Of a DNA stretch of 64,000 nucleotides, positions 35,802-44,753 are shown in pieces. The notes beneath the pieces were generated by a model, which was not told the DNA's origin, did no database searches, and worked only from the letters and a program-made list of their open reading frames with translations. Made by a program: the position numbers and the translations under genes. This stretch comes from JALJPB01 sp963933115. Its GTDB lineage: Bacteria > Pseudomonadota > Gammaproteobacteria > Enterobacterales > Alteromonadaceae. How positions within the stretch are numbered: the first letter of the stretch is position 1; the number at the start of each line of letters is the position of its first letter. The DNA is taken from positions 45,949 to 109,948 of the forward strand of contig CAWVSL010000006.1 in the NCBI GenBank assembly GCA_963933115.1, in the 5' to 3' direction.

Positions 35802-37199
35802 CTATCGACAAAGTAGCTCAAGTACCTCCTTTGTTTTTTCTTCCATTAACACGTTATTATTTTTAGACTCAACATTTAAACGAACTACCGCTTCGGTATT
35901 ACTGCTGCGTAAATTAAAACGCCACTCTAAAAACTCTAAGCTAATACCATCGGTTTTATCAATAACCAGTGCGTCTTTTTGATAATAATCAAACACCCGA
36001 GAAATCGCTTTTTCAGGGTGTTTAATTGTATGGTTAATTTCACCTGACGAAGGAAATAACGCAATGCGCTCCTTTACTAATAACGATAAGGGTTGTTGCC
36101 GTACACACAATAATTCAGCAATTAATAACCAGGGGATCATGCCACTATCACAATAAAAAAAATCACGAAAGTAATGGTGGGCACTCATTTCGCCACCATA
36201 AATCGCATTTTCCCGTCGCATACATTCTTTAATAAAAGCATGGCCCGTTTTACTTTGCACCGCTTGGCCACCGGCTTGCTCTGCAATATCAATAGTATTC
36301 CAGGTTAAACGAGGATCATGAATAACTTTGGCCCCAGGGTATTTATGTAAAAAGTTTTCAGCAAGTAACCCAACAATATAATAGCCTTCAATAAACTGTC
36401 CTTGTTCATCAAACAAAAAACAGCGATCAAAATCACCATCCCATGCAATCCCCATATCGGCTTTATTAGTAATAACCGCGTCACAAGTTACTGCGCGATT
36501 TTCAATTAATAACGGATTAGGAATGCCGTGTGGAAAATTACCATCGGCTTGATGGTGTACTTTTATAAATTTAATCGCGACATTACGTTGATTAAAAGCC
36601 GCTTCAATGGCATCTAATGTAGGGCCCGCTGTGCCATTACCAGCATTAACCACTAGTTTTAACGGCCTATTTTTTCTAATGTCAAAACGCTTAATATCAA
36701 CATAGCTCAGCATGTGTTGGGTATATGCATCACTAATATCATAAGTGGTTAGTGTGCCACGGGAGCTTATACCCGCAAATTCATTCTTCTCTGCTAGCGC
36801 TTGAATATCATGCAAGCCCGTATCAGCACTAATGGGTTTAGAGTTTTCACGCACTAGCTTCATCCCATTATAATCAATAGGATTATGGCTAGCGGTAACA
36901 ATAATACCTCCATCACTCTTTAAATAACTTGTCGCAAAATAAATATGTTCACTACCACACAAACCCAAATCGACAACATCACAACCACTGTCCATTAAAC
37001 CTTTAGCAAGTGCACACTTCAGCTCTTCACTTGTTAGGCGAACATCGCCGCCAACCACCACCTTTTTAGCCTGAGTAAACAGCGCAAATGCTCTACCAAT
37101 ACGATAGGCAATATCAACATTAAACTCGTCACCCAGCTTGCCACGGATATCATAAGCCTTAAAACAAGTTAATGGTTGCCTCTGTTCAATGCCTGCCAT
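35802..37199 (-). CDS. manB: Phosphomannomutase
   Basis: ManB converts mannose-6-phosphate to mannose-1-phosphate. The product shows LTCFKAYDIRGKLGDEF, VVGGDVRLTSEELK, the phosphoserine loop TASHNPIDYNGMK, the Mg-binding GIAWDGDFDRCF and GGEMSAHHYFRDF, the alpha-phosphohexomutase domains in order. The start is best at ATG 37199 (MAGIEQRQ), with GAGGA 5 bases upstream; ATG 37211 is also in frame. It overlaps manC by 14 bases, so translation is coupled. With manC it supplies GDP-mannose for surface polysaccharide. Confidence 0.94.
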   Translation of the reverse strand: MAGIEQRQPLTCFKAYDIRGKLGDEFNVDIAYRIGRAFALFTQAKKVVVGGDVRLTSEELKCALAKGLMDSGCDVVDLGLCGSEHIYFATSYLKSDGGIIVTASHNPIDYNGMKLVRENSKPISADTGLHDIQALAEKNEFAGISSRGTLTTYDISDAYTQHMLSYVDIKRFDIRKNRPLKLVVNAGNGTAGPTLDAIEAAFNQRNVAIKFIKVHHQADGNFPHGIPNPLLIENRAVTCDAVITNKADMGIAWDGDFDRCFLFDEQGQFIEGYYIVGLLAENFLHKYPGAKVIHDPRLTWNTIDIAEQAGGQAVQSKTGHAFIKECMRRENAIYGGEMSAHHYFRDFFYCDSGMIPWLLIAELLCVRQQPLSLLVKERIALFPSSGEINHTIKHPEKAISRVFDYYQKDALVIDKTDGISLEFLEWRFNLRSSNTEAVVRLNVESKNNNVLMEEKTKEVLELLCR

Positions 37200-38643
37200 A
37201 CTTATCCTCAAATCTCACAATATCGTCTTCACTTAAATAAGCCCCTAACTGCACTTCAATTAACTCCAATAACACTTTGCCTGAATTCTCAAGAGAATGT
37301 ATCGCACCAATAGGAATATAAGTTGATTGGTTTTTAGTTAACATTAGTGTCATATCACCATTTTTTACCTTGGCAGTACCTGAAACTACAATCCAATGTT
37401 CCGCTCGGTGGTGATGCATTTGCAACGATAATTTTGCGCCCGGATTAACTGAAATACGCTTAACTAAAAAGTGTTCGCCTTGATCAATAGCCTCATATTT
37501 TCCCCAAGGCCGATAAACTTCATGATGTAAAAAGCATTCAGTGCGTTGGCTATTTTTTAACTGCTCAACAACTTGTTTCACTTTTTGCACCGCTGACTTT
37601 TTTGCAACTAAAATAGCGTCTTTTGTTTCTACAACCACAATATCGTTAACCCCAATAGTGGCCACTAATTTGTGTTGCGCATTCACATAGCTATTACTTG
37701 TGTCTATTGCAATCACATCACCAACAAGCGCGTTATTCTGCTCGTCTTTTTTTTCAATCTCACATAAAGCCGACCAACTGCCCACATCACTCCAACCACA
37801 AGCTAGCGGTACAACAACCACTTTTTTGTCACCCTCGGCAGCACACAGTGGCTCCATTAGCGCATAATCAATAGAGTCATCGGGGCAACTTTCAAATGAT
37901 GACTTATCTACTCGAATAAAGTCTAAATCGGTTGTTGTCGCAAGCATAGCTTGCTGACAAGCAGAGTAAATATCAAGACGATAGTGTTTTAATAGCGCTA
38001 AATACTGACTAGCTTTAAACAAAAACATGCCACTGTTCCAGTAATAGTCACCACAGTTTAAATATTGTTGAGCCTTGTTAACGTGAGGTTTTTCAACAAA
38101 CTCATTCACTTCAAAAGCAATAGCAGAGTCATTGTTCAAGCCCTCTATGCTATTACCCCCCTTAATATAACCGTAACCCGTTTCAGCATCCGTTGGCACT
38201 ATACCAAAAGTCACCAATTTACCGGCGTTCGCAAAGTTTGCTGCTTGGCCCACCGCTTGGCAAAAAGCGTGGTCATCTTTAATCACATGATCAGCCGCAA
38301 GCACCAATAACAAGGGATCTTCATTATTTTTAATAGCCTGTAATCCCGCTAACGCGACTGCAGGCGCAGTATTTCTTCCCACGGGCTCTAGAATAATGCC
38401 ACTGTTTTTTATGTTTTTTGCACGGCATTGCTCTGCAACCGTAAAGCGATGTGCTTCATTACAAATAATTAAAGGCGGTTGATGCTCAATGCCCGATAAA
38501 CGCGCTACCGTATCTTGCAACATAGAGTTTTCACCGTGCAAAGTTAAAAATTGCTTAGGGAAGTTTTCACGAGATAATGGCCATAACCTTGAGCCTGAGC
38601 CGCCAGCGATAATCACGGGTAATATTTTTTCTTTTAACGACAA
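37186..38643 (-). CDS. manC: Mannose-1-phosphate guanylyltransferase / mannose-6-phosphate isomerase
   Basis: A bifunctional enzyme: the N-domain (about 1-350) makes GDP-mannose, the cupin C-domain (about 370-485) isomerises fructose-6-phosphate. Seen: IIAGGSGSRLWPLSRENFPKQF (signature of the pyrophosphorylase; two overlapping parts), FVEKPHV, NSGMFLF, and YRPWGKYEAID plus LQMHHHRAEHWIVVSG in the cupin. I place the start at TTG 38643 (MSLKEKILPV), which has AAAGGAT 7 bases upstream; the ATG at 38670 has no ribosome site. No glycan cluster is adjacent, so the end product cannot be named. Confidence 0.94.
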   Translation of the reverse strand: MSLKEKILPVIIAGGSGSRLWPLSRENFPKQFLTLHGENSMLQDTVARLSGIEHQPPLIICNEAHRFTVAEQCRAKNIKNSGIILEPVGRNTAPAVALAGLQAIKNNEDPLLLVLAADHVIKDDHAFCQAVGQAANFANAGKLVTFGIVPTDAETGYGYIKGGNSIEGLNNDSAIAFEVNEFVEKPHVNKAQQYLNCGDYYWNSGMFLFKASQYLALLKHYRLDIYSACQQAMLATTTDLDFIRVDKSSFESCPDDSIDYALMEPLCAAEGDKKVVVVPLACGWSDVGSWSALCEIEKKDEQNNALVGDVIAIDTSNSYVNAQHKLVATIGVNDIVVVETKDAILVAKKSAVQKVKQVVEQLKNSQRTECFLHHEVYRPWGKYEAIDQGEHFLVKRISVNPGAKLSLQMHHHRAEHWIVVSGTAKVKNGDMTLMLTKNQSTYIPIGAIHSLENSGKVLLELIEVQLGAYLSEDDIVRFEDKYGRH

Positions 38644-38985
38644 TTTAACAGATCCTTTATAAAATAACATTTAGGTTATGGCTAATGCACTACAGGTAAT
38701 AATATGTCAAAAAAACAAAAAAATGGTAAATTTAACAACACTAGACTAAAGTTAAAGCCAAATGGACTGACAAAAAAATAAATAGACTTTTAATGACCCT
38801 AAATAACAACTTTTTTTTAAGCATCACCAATAAATATCTTTTAACCCTGATACTCGTTTTTTTAAGACCGCAACTATGTCTAACCTCTTTTTATAAAAGC
38901 CATTTAAGCGATTAAACGTTAGGGTACTAGAAAAAGTAATAGCTTAATGGTTTACTTTACTACCTCGTAAATAAGACTAAAAAAA
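38644..38985. other. Divergent intergenic region manC/galM
   Basis: About 340 AT-rich bases with runs of A and T. It must hold the promoters of manC-manB and galM. No ORF, clear operator or strong hairpin was seen. Confidence 0.4.
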
Positions 38986-39873
38986 ATGAAATCTGTCTTT
39001 TTAACTAATTCAATCGCCAAAATAGAAATTTCACCTTTATTAGGAGGAGCAATTTTGGCTTATGATGCCAAAATCAATGGTCGGTTTTTACCTATTTTTA
39101 GAAAAGCTAATAACGCAGAAACGGTACTAGAAACTAGCTGTTTTCCTTTAGTACCTTATTCTAACCGTATCAGGCAGGGTCAGTTTATTGCTGAAGGAAA
39201 AAAGGTTACTTTACCTCTTAATCATTTACCAGAAAAACATAGTATTCACGGACATGGTTGGCAGTTACCCTGGGGTATTATTGATCAAACTGATAACAGT
39301 TTAACATTGCAATATCGCTATCAAGCGGCTGAGTGGCCTTATTCTTATAATGCTCAACAAGTTTTTACTCTTGAAGATAACGCCTTAACGATTACTTTGT
39401 CCATTGTTAACACTTCAAATAAGCCGATGCCTACGGGGCTAGGCTTACACCCTTACTTTAGTTTAACCCAGGAAACATTTATTCAATGCTCTGTCGATAA
39501 GATGTGGGCAGTAGATGATGAATGCATGCCAACGACATTGGTGAGTTCCCCTGAGGAGATAAAGACTGCAGAAGGATTATTAGTCGTAGGCAGTAACCTA
39601 GACAATGTGTTTACTGGTTTTACCGGTGAGGCAACAATTACTTGGCCAGAGTGGCGAGCGAAAGCGAATATTACCACCTCCTCAAATTTTAACTTTATGG
39701 TGATCTATAGCCCTGAAGGCCAAAACTATTTTTGTTTTGAACCAGTAACGCATTGTACTGATGCGATAAATAAGGCGACTGAGGGGGTCAATAATACAGG
39801 GATTACCTATTTAAACCCTCAAGAAACATTGTCCGTTTCTATGCGCATTTCTGCCGAGGTTATTAACGATTAG
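38986..39873 (+). CDS. galM: Aldose 1-epimerase (galactose mutarotase family)
   Basis: GalM interconverts alpha and beta anomers of hexoses, feeding alpha-galactose to galactokinase. The 295-residue product has the epimerase fold signatures PLVPYSNRIRQGQF, IHGHGWQLPW with catalytic His, LGLHPYFSL with the second His, and a late Glu in CFEPVTHCTDA. It is separated from galT-galK by about 13 kb but opens the carbohydrate region. Confidence 0.88.
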   Translation: MKSVFLTNSIAKIEISPLLGGAILAYDAKINGRFLPIFRKANNAETVLETSCFPLVPYSNRIRQGQFIAEGKKVTLPLNHLPEKHSIHGHGWQLPWGIIDQTDNSLTLQYRYQAAEWPYSYNAQQVFTLEDNALTITLSIVNTSNKPMPTGLGLHPYFSLTQETFIQCSVDKMWAVDDECMPTTLVSSPEEIKTAEGLLVVGSNLDNVFTGFTGEATITWPEWRAKANITTSSNFNFMVIYSPEGQNYFCFEPVTHCTDAINKATEGVNNTGITYLNPQETLSVSMRISAEVIND

Positions 39874-40202
39874 TGTGGCTTGTTATCTATAATTTACCCC
39901 GCTAGGCTGCTCTTGCTTAAGATCAATTTCATCCATCACCGTTCGTTTATCAATAATAATAACTGTTTCTGATTGATTTGACTCTTTGCCGATTTGCCGA
40001 TTTGATAAGTTATACATTAAATGGATAGTTACTATAAAGAATTATTAACAAGGCTTATAGTTGTCTATTCAAAATTAGAATTTCTGCTTTGATATTTGAT
40101 ATGGGAAGATAAGATTAAGTTAGGTAGATATAATTTCCACTATTGATACCTTAACAACGGTTTCCGCCGCATAAAAAACATAACAAATTAAAGGTCGATG
40201 AC
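39874..40202. other. Intergenic region before the SDR gene
   Basis: About 330 bases with no ORF. A tandem duplication GCCGATTTGCCGATTTG lies around 39991-40008. The promoter of the SDR gene should lie at the right-hand end; AAAGGTCG precedes its ATG. Confidence 0.35.
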
Positions 40203-41093
40203 ATGAGTCAATTTTCAGGTAAAACAGTGGTGGTTAGTGGTGGTGCGGAAGGTATTGGCTTTGCTATTGCTCGTGCTATGGGTAAACAAGGAATGAATGT
40301 TGTATTAGGCGATATAGATACTAATCAACTCAACATTGCCAAAACAAAATTAGAAAGTGAAAATATTGAGGTATTAACCGTTCAAATGGATGTTACTGAT
40401 CTTTCCCAGTGGCAAAATACAGCGGACAAAGCGATTGAGCGTTTTGGAAAAATTCATATGTTGGTTAATAATGCTGGGGTGGGTAGTAACCCCGGTGTTA
40501 TTGAACAAACTGATGATAAAGACTGGCGTTGGGTGCTTGATGTTAATTTAATGGGGGTTATCTATGGTACACAAACCATGGTGCCGTTAATGAAACAACA
40601 CGGTGAACAGGGTTGGTTAATTAATGTTGCCTCTATGGCTGGCATGATGGGTGTACCGACAGCAGGTGCTTATACTGCGACTAAGGTAGCGGTAGTTGGT
40701 ATGTCTGAAAGCTGGTATGCCGAATTAAAACCGCACAATATTCAAGTGTCCGTGCTGTGCCCAGCCTTTGTTAAAACGCGTATTAATTTATCTAACAGAA
40801 ATAAACCAGACGAATTGAAGAGTGACAAAGAAAAGAACACTGATAACGTATCTCCTTCTTCTAGTGCTAAGCACATGCAAAAAGTGATTGATAACGGTTT
40901 ACCTCCAGAGATTGTCGGTGAGCGTGTAGTGGAGGCCGTTAGCAATAAAGAACTCTATATATTTACTCATCCTAACTACCGTAAAGTGGTACAAAAACGC
41001 TTTAAATCGATTGATGATGCTTTTGCGCGTGCCGAGTTAAGTCCGTTATTAACGAGTGTTCTTGACGAAGAAGTTGCAATGTTTACAAAATAA
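40203..41093 (+). CDS. Short-chain dehydrogenase/reductase
   Basis: An NAD(P)-dependent oxidoreductase of the classical SDR family. The 296-residue product has the cofactor motif SGGAEGIGFAIA (about 12-23), the NNAG motif, Ser in INVASMAGM and the catalytic pair in AGAYTATKVAVVG (YxxxK), then PAFVKTRIN. The Asp after the second strand (GDIDTNQ) favours NAD(H). The substrate is unknown. The gene precedes a saccharopine-dehydrogenase-like gene by 69 bases; the two are probably an operon and need not belong to the sugar genes. Confidence 0.85.
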   Translation: MSQFSGKTVVVSGGAEGIGFAIARAMGKQGMNVVLGDIDTNQLNIAKTKLESENIEVLTVQMDVTDLSQWQNTADKAIERFGKIHMLVNNAGVGSNPGVIEQTDDKDWRWVLDVNLMGVIYGTQTMVPLMKQHGEQGWLINVASMAGMMGVPTAGAYTATKVAVVGMSESWYAELKPHNIQVSVLCPAFVKTRINLSNRNKPDELKSDKEKNTDNVSPSSSAKHMQKVIDNGLPPEIVGERVVEAVSNKELYIFTHPNYRKVVQKRFKSIDDAFARAELSPLLTSVLDEEVAMFTK

Positions 41094-41162
41094 CCCATTA
41101 ACAAAAGGGGGTCGACAGTAATGACCTCTTTTCATTTTTTAGCGTAATAAAAAGGTAAAAGT

Positions 41163-42338
41163 ATGTCTTCGAATAAAAAATTTGGTGTCGTGGTCTATGG
41201 TGCTACAGGTTATACAGGGCGTTTAGTTTGTGAATATTTAAATAAGCAATATGGTGTTAATGGTGAAATAAAATGGGCCATGGCTGGTCGTAGCCAAGAA
41301 AAACTTATTCAAGTACGTGATGAAATGGGTATTCCAGAAGATGTGCCCTTTGTCATTGCTGATGCTGACCAACCAGAGTCAGTGAAAGCGATGGTTGAAA
41401 GCACACAAGTTGTTTTGACTACTGTTGGCCCTTATCAAAAATATGGTTCAGATTTAGTGCGTATGTGTAGTGAAACTGGCACTGATTATGTGGATTTATG
41501 TGGTGAACCTGCTTGGATGCATGAAATGATTGCCGCCCATGCTGACACGGCAAAAGCCAGTGGTGCTCGCATTGTTTTCTCATGTGGTTTCGACTCAGTT
41601 CCTTTTGATTTAGGTATTTACTTTCTTCAACAGGCCGCTATGGAAAAATTTGCTCGACCTCTTTCACGCGTTAAAGGCCGTGTCCGTGTGATGAAAGGCA
41701 CTTTTTCTGGTGGTACTTTAGAAAGTTTTCGTTTAACCATGAAAGCGGCGGCTAAAAATCCAGACTTAATCAAGGTATTAACCAACCCCTTTGCTTTAAC
41801 GGGTTCATTTACTGGGGTAAAACAACCTTCAGGAATGGCACCTATTTTTGATGAAGACTTAAATAGTTGGTCAGCACCCTTTGTTATGGCGGCGATTAAC
41901 ACTAAAAATATCCATCGAAGCAATTTTTTATTAGCTCATCAATATGGTGATGATTTTGTCTATGATGAGATGCTACTTACCGGGCCAGGCGAGCAAGGTG
42001 AAGCGACGGCAAAAATGGTTGCTGCCGATAAATCAATGGCAAACGATCCGATGCAACCGGGTGAAGGTCCGTCAAAAGAAGCTCGTGAAACCGGTTGTTA
42101 TGATGTGTTATTTGCCGGCTCCAACGGTAATGGCGATACGTTAATGGCTAGTGTCAAAGGTGATAAAGATCCAGGTTACGGTTCAACCTGTAAAATGATC
42201 AGTGAAAGTGCAATTTGTTTGCTGAAAAATTTAGATGCTGCCAGCGGTGGTATTTGGACACCCGCTTCGGCAATGGGGACTTTATTAATTGACCGCTTGC
42301 AAGAAAATGCCGGATTAACCTTTCAGTTAGAGGGGTAG
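41163..42338 (+). CDS. Saccharopine dehydrogenase-like NAD(P)-binding protein
   Basis: The 391-residue product belongs to the saccharopine dehydrogenase-like family, which includes trans-acting enoyl reductases: VVVYGATGYTGRLVCEYL at the N-terminus (Rossmann), TTVGPYQKYGSDLVR, DYVDLCGEPAWM, and FSCGFDSVPFDLG. It is unlikely to act in lysine metabolism because the family members of this type act on lipids or polyketide-like substrates, which is inference from homologues. It forms a pair with the SDR upstream and is closed by a strong hairpin. Confidence 0.8.
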   Translation: MSSNKKFGVVVYGATGYTGRLVCEYLNKQYGVNGEIKWAMAGRSQEKLIQVRDEMGIPEDVPFVIADADQPESVKAMVESTQVVLTTVGPYQKYGSDLVRMCSETGTDYVDLCGEPAWMHEMIAAHADTAKASGARIVFSCGFDSVPFDLGIYFLQQAAMEKFARPLSRVKGRVRVMKGTFSGGTLESFRLTMKAAAKNPDLIKVLTNPFALTGSFTGVKQPSGMAPIFDEDLNSWSAPFVMAAINTKNIHRSNFLLAHQYGDDFVYDEMLLTGPGEQGEATAKMVAADKSMANDPMQPGEGPSKEARETGCYDVLFAGSNGNGDTLMASVKGDKDPGYGSTCKMISESAICLLKNLDAASGGIWTPASAMGTLLIDRLQENAGLTFQLEG

Positions 42339-42364
42339 TTAACCTCAGTTTAGGTGAAACCCCT

Positions 42365-42410
42365 GAGTTTTATAGTGTGTTTACCCGACACTATAAAACT
42401 CGAGTTTTCT
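42365..42410 (+). terminator. Terminator between convergent genes
   Basis: A perfect 14-bp stem (42365-42378 with 42388-42401, arm GAGTTTTATAGTGT) with a 9-base loop lies 26 bases after the stop at 42338 and is followed by GAGTTTTCTAATT. It ends the SDR/saccharopine-type pair and probably also insulates the convergent alpha-galactosidase gene. Confidence 0.8.
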
Positions 42411-42420
42411 AATTAAAAAA

Positions 42421-44556
42421 TTAACTGACCTCATTCAATTCAAAAATAAGTGCGCTTTGTGGGAACAATACCGGCAACTGCATGCCAAATTGCATTAACA
42501 CTTCACCGTTAAATTTCTGTTCGTTGATTTTTGATAAAATGGATGGCGAATACTCATTAACTATACTTGGCCAAATGAGTGTTAATTGATAAGTTTTGCT
42601 TGCCTCAAGACCGATAAATCTAAATTTTGGTGGCGTAGTACGTTGTGTCTCTTTAACACTATTATAGGCAAATAAGGCTTGAGATTTTTCTGCGTTAATA
42701 ACACCAAAATTAATGGCGTCACCGTCAGAGTCAAGACGGATCAATTGACCACTATGAATTAATGCACGATGTTTTTTATGTAACACGACGGCTTGAGATA
42801 ATTGTTGTTGTTCTTTTTCAGTTAATTCACGTGGGTCCATCTCCATGCCCATATGGCCAAAAAAGGCGACTGCTGCCCGCATATCCATGTTGATATGACG
42901 CCCCGTTATATGACAATTTCTTGGACCGACATGTGAGCCCATCACTTCTGCCGGAAAAAAGAATGAACAACCCCGTTGAATTGATAAACGGTCTAAGGCA
43001 TCGTTTGAATCAGATGTCCACACTCTATCCGTATGCGCTAATACCCCGTAATCAACGCGAGCACCTCCTGATGAACAGCTTTCAATTTCGACATGCGGAT
43101 GCTGAGCTTTTAAACGGTCAATCAATTGATACAATGCATGCGTTTGTTTATGGACAGCCGGTTTACCCAAAGCGTTACCTGCATGATTGATATCGCGGTT
43201 CATATCCCATTTGATGTAAACGATCTGCGGGTATTCATTCAAAATATCGTTAATGGCATTAAATAAGTAATCCGTGACTTGTGTTCGCGATAAGTCTAGG
43301 ACTAATTGGTGTCGAAATTGTAGTTGTTCATTACCTTGGGTACCTAATACCCAATCAGGGTGGGCACGATATAAATCACTGTCAGGGTTGACCATTTCAG
43401 GTTCAAACCATAACCCAAACTCCATACCCCATTGATTGACATGTTCAATTAATGGCGATAAGCCCTCAGGGTAAATGTCTTTATCGACAGTCCAATCGCC
43501 TAGGCCAGCAAAGTCTCCTCTGCGGCCTTTAAACCAGCCGTCGTCTAAAACAAATCGTTCGGCACCTAAGGCACTGGCTTTTTCGGCAAGTTGCTTTAGG
43601 ACCTCAATATCATGGTCAAAATATATGCCTTCCCAGGTATTATAATGTACCGGTCGTGGTTTTTTTTTGGTGGTCGCTGCGAGTAAATTGTGACGGACAT
43701 AGTGATGAAACCCCTCAGATAGGCCACTAAAGCCCTCGGCAGAATATGAGGTGTAAAGCGTCGGGCTAAGATACGATTGCTGAGGTAATAGCTCAACCTC
43801 ACCCGGCAATAATAGTTCACCACATTGCACATAGCTGCGGCCTTCAGGTAATAATTCTGCCCGCATTTTATGGTTACCACTCCAGCCTAAGTGAAAACCA
43901 ACACATTCCCCTGTTTGCTCGTTAGTATAGGGCGTATGCATTACGAGTCCGGGAAAGTTATCATGGGAGGTTTTACCTTTGCGGTTCTCACGAACAAAAC
44001 TGCCTAAAAATAAATCGAGTGAGTGGCGTTGAAATTCATTTGACCAACGTCCTTCAAATGACATAACTTTAGTTAAATGATCCGGAAGTGGGATTGTTGG
44101 TGCGGCGCACCAGTTAATCGTTAAAGAGAGATTGGCTAAATTGATGATTTCGGTTGAAGACGATAATACATCACTGCTTTCGTCTAATTGTAAGGTATGA
44201 ACAAGCTTAATTTGGCGAAGAGTGTCGAGACTTTCAAAGGTGACTTTATTGTTCTCAACTTGAGAAACCGACTGTAATTCAGCCCCTGTAGACCAAGCAA
44301 ATTCACTATTTAGCACTTCAAGTCCCGGCGCCCCAGTAAAGCCTTGACCGAGTAAAGGAGAAAGAGAGATTGGCGCTTCAATAACCACGGAGCATTTAGC
44401 TTCTTGCCGAGTCGCTAATAAAGCTATCATCTGTGAGGATGCTAGTTGAGAAAGCTTTTTGCCATAATAACTGATCGATGGCGTTTTATTTTGACAATCA
44501 ATAATTAGGCTGGTTTTTTTACTATTGAGTTCAATAATATCTCGTGACAGTTTCAA
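42421..44556 (-). CDS. Alpha-galactosidase, GH36
   Basis: This enzyme releases alpha-1,6-galactose from melibiose or raffinose-type sugars. The 711-residue product is a full GH36: N-terminal beta-sandwich, then a barrel with RFVLDDGWFKGRRGD, FGLWFEPEMVNPDSDLY, the nucleophile Asp in IKWDMNRD, SCSSGGARVDYG, and the acid/base Asp in TSDSNDALDR. No signal peptide is visible, so substrates must be imported. It diverges from the GH42 gene; the 197-base gap holds a TTGCATC inverted repeat. Confidence 0.93.
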   Translation of the reverse strand: MKLSRDIIELNSKKTSLIIDCQNKTPSISYYGKKLSQLASSQMIALLATRQEAKCSVVIEAPISLSPLLGQGFTGAPGLEVLNSEFAWSTGAELQSVSQVENNKVTFESLDTLRQIKLVHTLQLDESSDVLSSSTEIINLANLSLTINWCAAPTIPLPDHLTKVMSFEGRWSNEFQRHSLDLFLGSFVRENRKGKTSHDNFPGLVMHTPYTNEQTGECVGFHLGWSGNHKMRAELLPEGRSYVQCGELLLPGEVELLPQQSYLSPTLYTSYSAEGFSGLSEGFHHYVRHNLLAATTKKKPRPVHYNTWEGIYFDHDIEVLKQLAEKASALGAERFVLDDGWFKGRRGDFAGLGDWTVDKDIYPEGLSPLIEHVNQWGMEFGLWFEPEMVNPDSDLYRAHPDWVLGTQGNEQLQFRHQLVLDLSRTQVTDYLFNAINDILNEYPQIVYIKWDMNRDINHAGNALGKPAVHKQTHALYQLIDRLKAQHPHVEIESCSSGGARVDYGVLAHTDRVWTSDSNDALDRLSIQRGCSFFFPAEVMGSHVGPRNCHITGRHINMDMRAAVAFFGHMGMEMDPRELTEKEQQQLSQAVVLHKKHRALIHSGQLIRLDSDGDAINFGVINAEKSQALFAYNSVKETQRTTPPKFRFIGLEASKTYQLTLIWPSIVNEYSPSILSKINEQKFNGEVLMQFGMQLPVLFPQSALIFELNEVS

Positions 44557-44647
44557 CTAAAAATCTCCTCTAAATACTTATTTCAATTGGACTTAATATC
44601 AATGTTTATTAATTTACTTGCTATTGATTAAATATTAATAGTATAAA

Positions 44648-44698
44648 GATGCAAGATAAATTTTAAGTATTGATTAACAAAAAAACAAGGTTTGCATC
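44648..44698. promoter_or_regulatory. Candidate operator: long-spaced inverted repeat between GH36 and GH42 genes
   Basis: GATGCAA (44648-44654) and TTGCATC (44692-44698) form an exact inverted repeat about 44 bp centre to centre in the divergent region. Such spacing could fit two bound regulator units or looping. No regulator is encoded nearby and chance cannot be excluded. Confidence 0.3.
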
Positions 44699-44753
44699 AA
44701 TCTATCATATTGGTGTTATCTCTAGAAAATAATAGACAAAGAGTGAAAATATA

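Noticed and set aside
43596..43880. 94-residue minus-strand ORF inside the alpha-galactosidase gene
   Set aside because: Out-of-frame shadow of the GH36 coding sequence.
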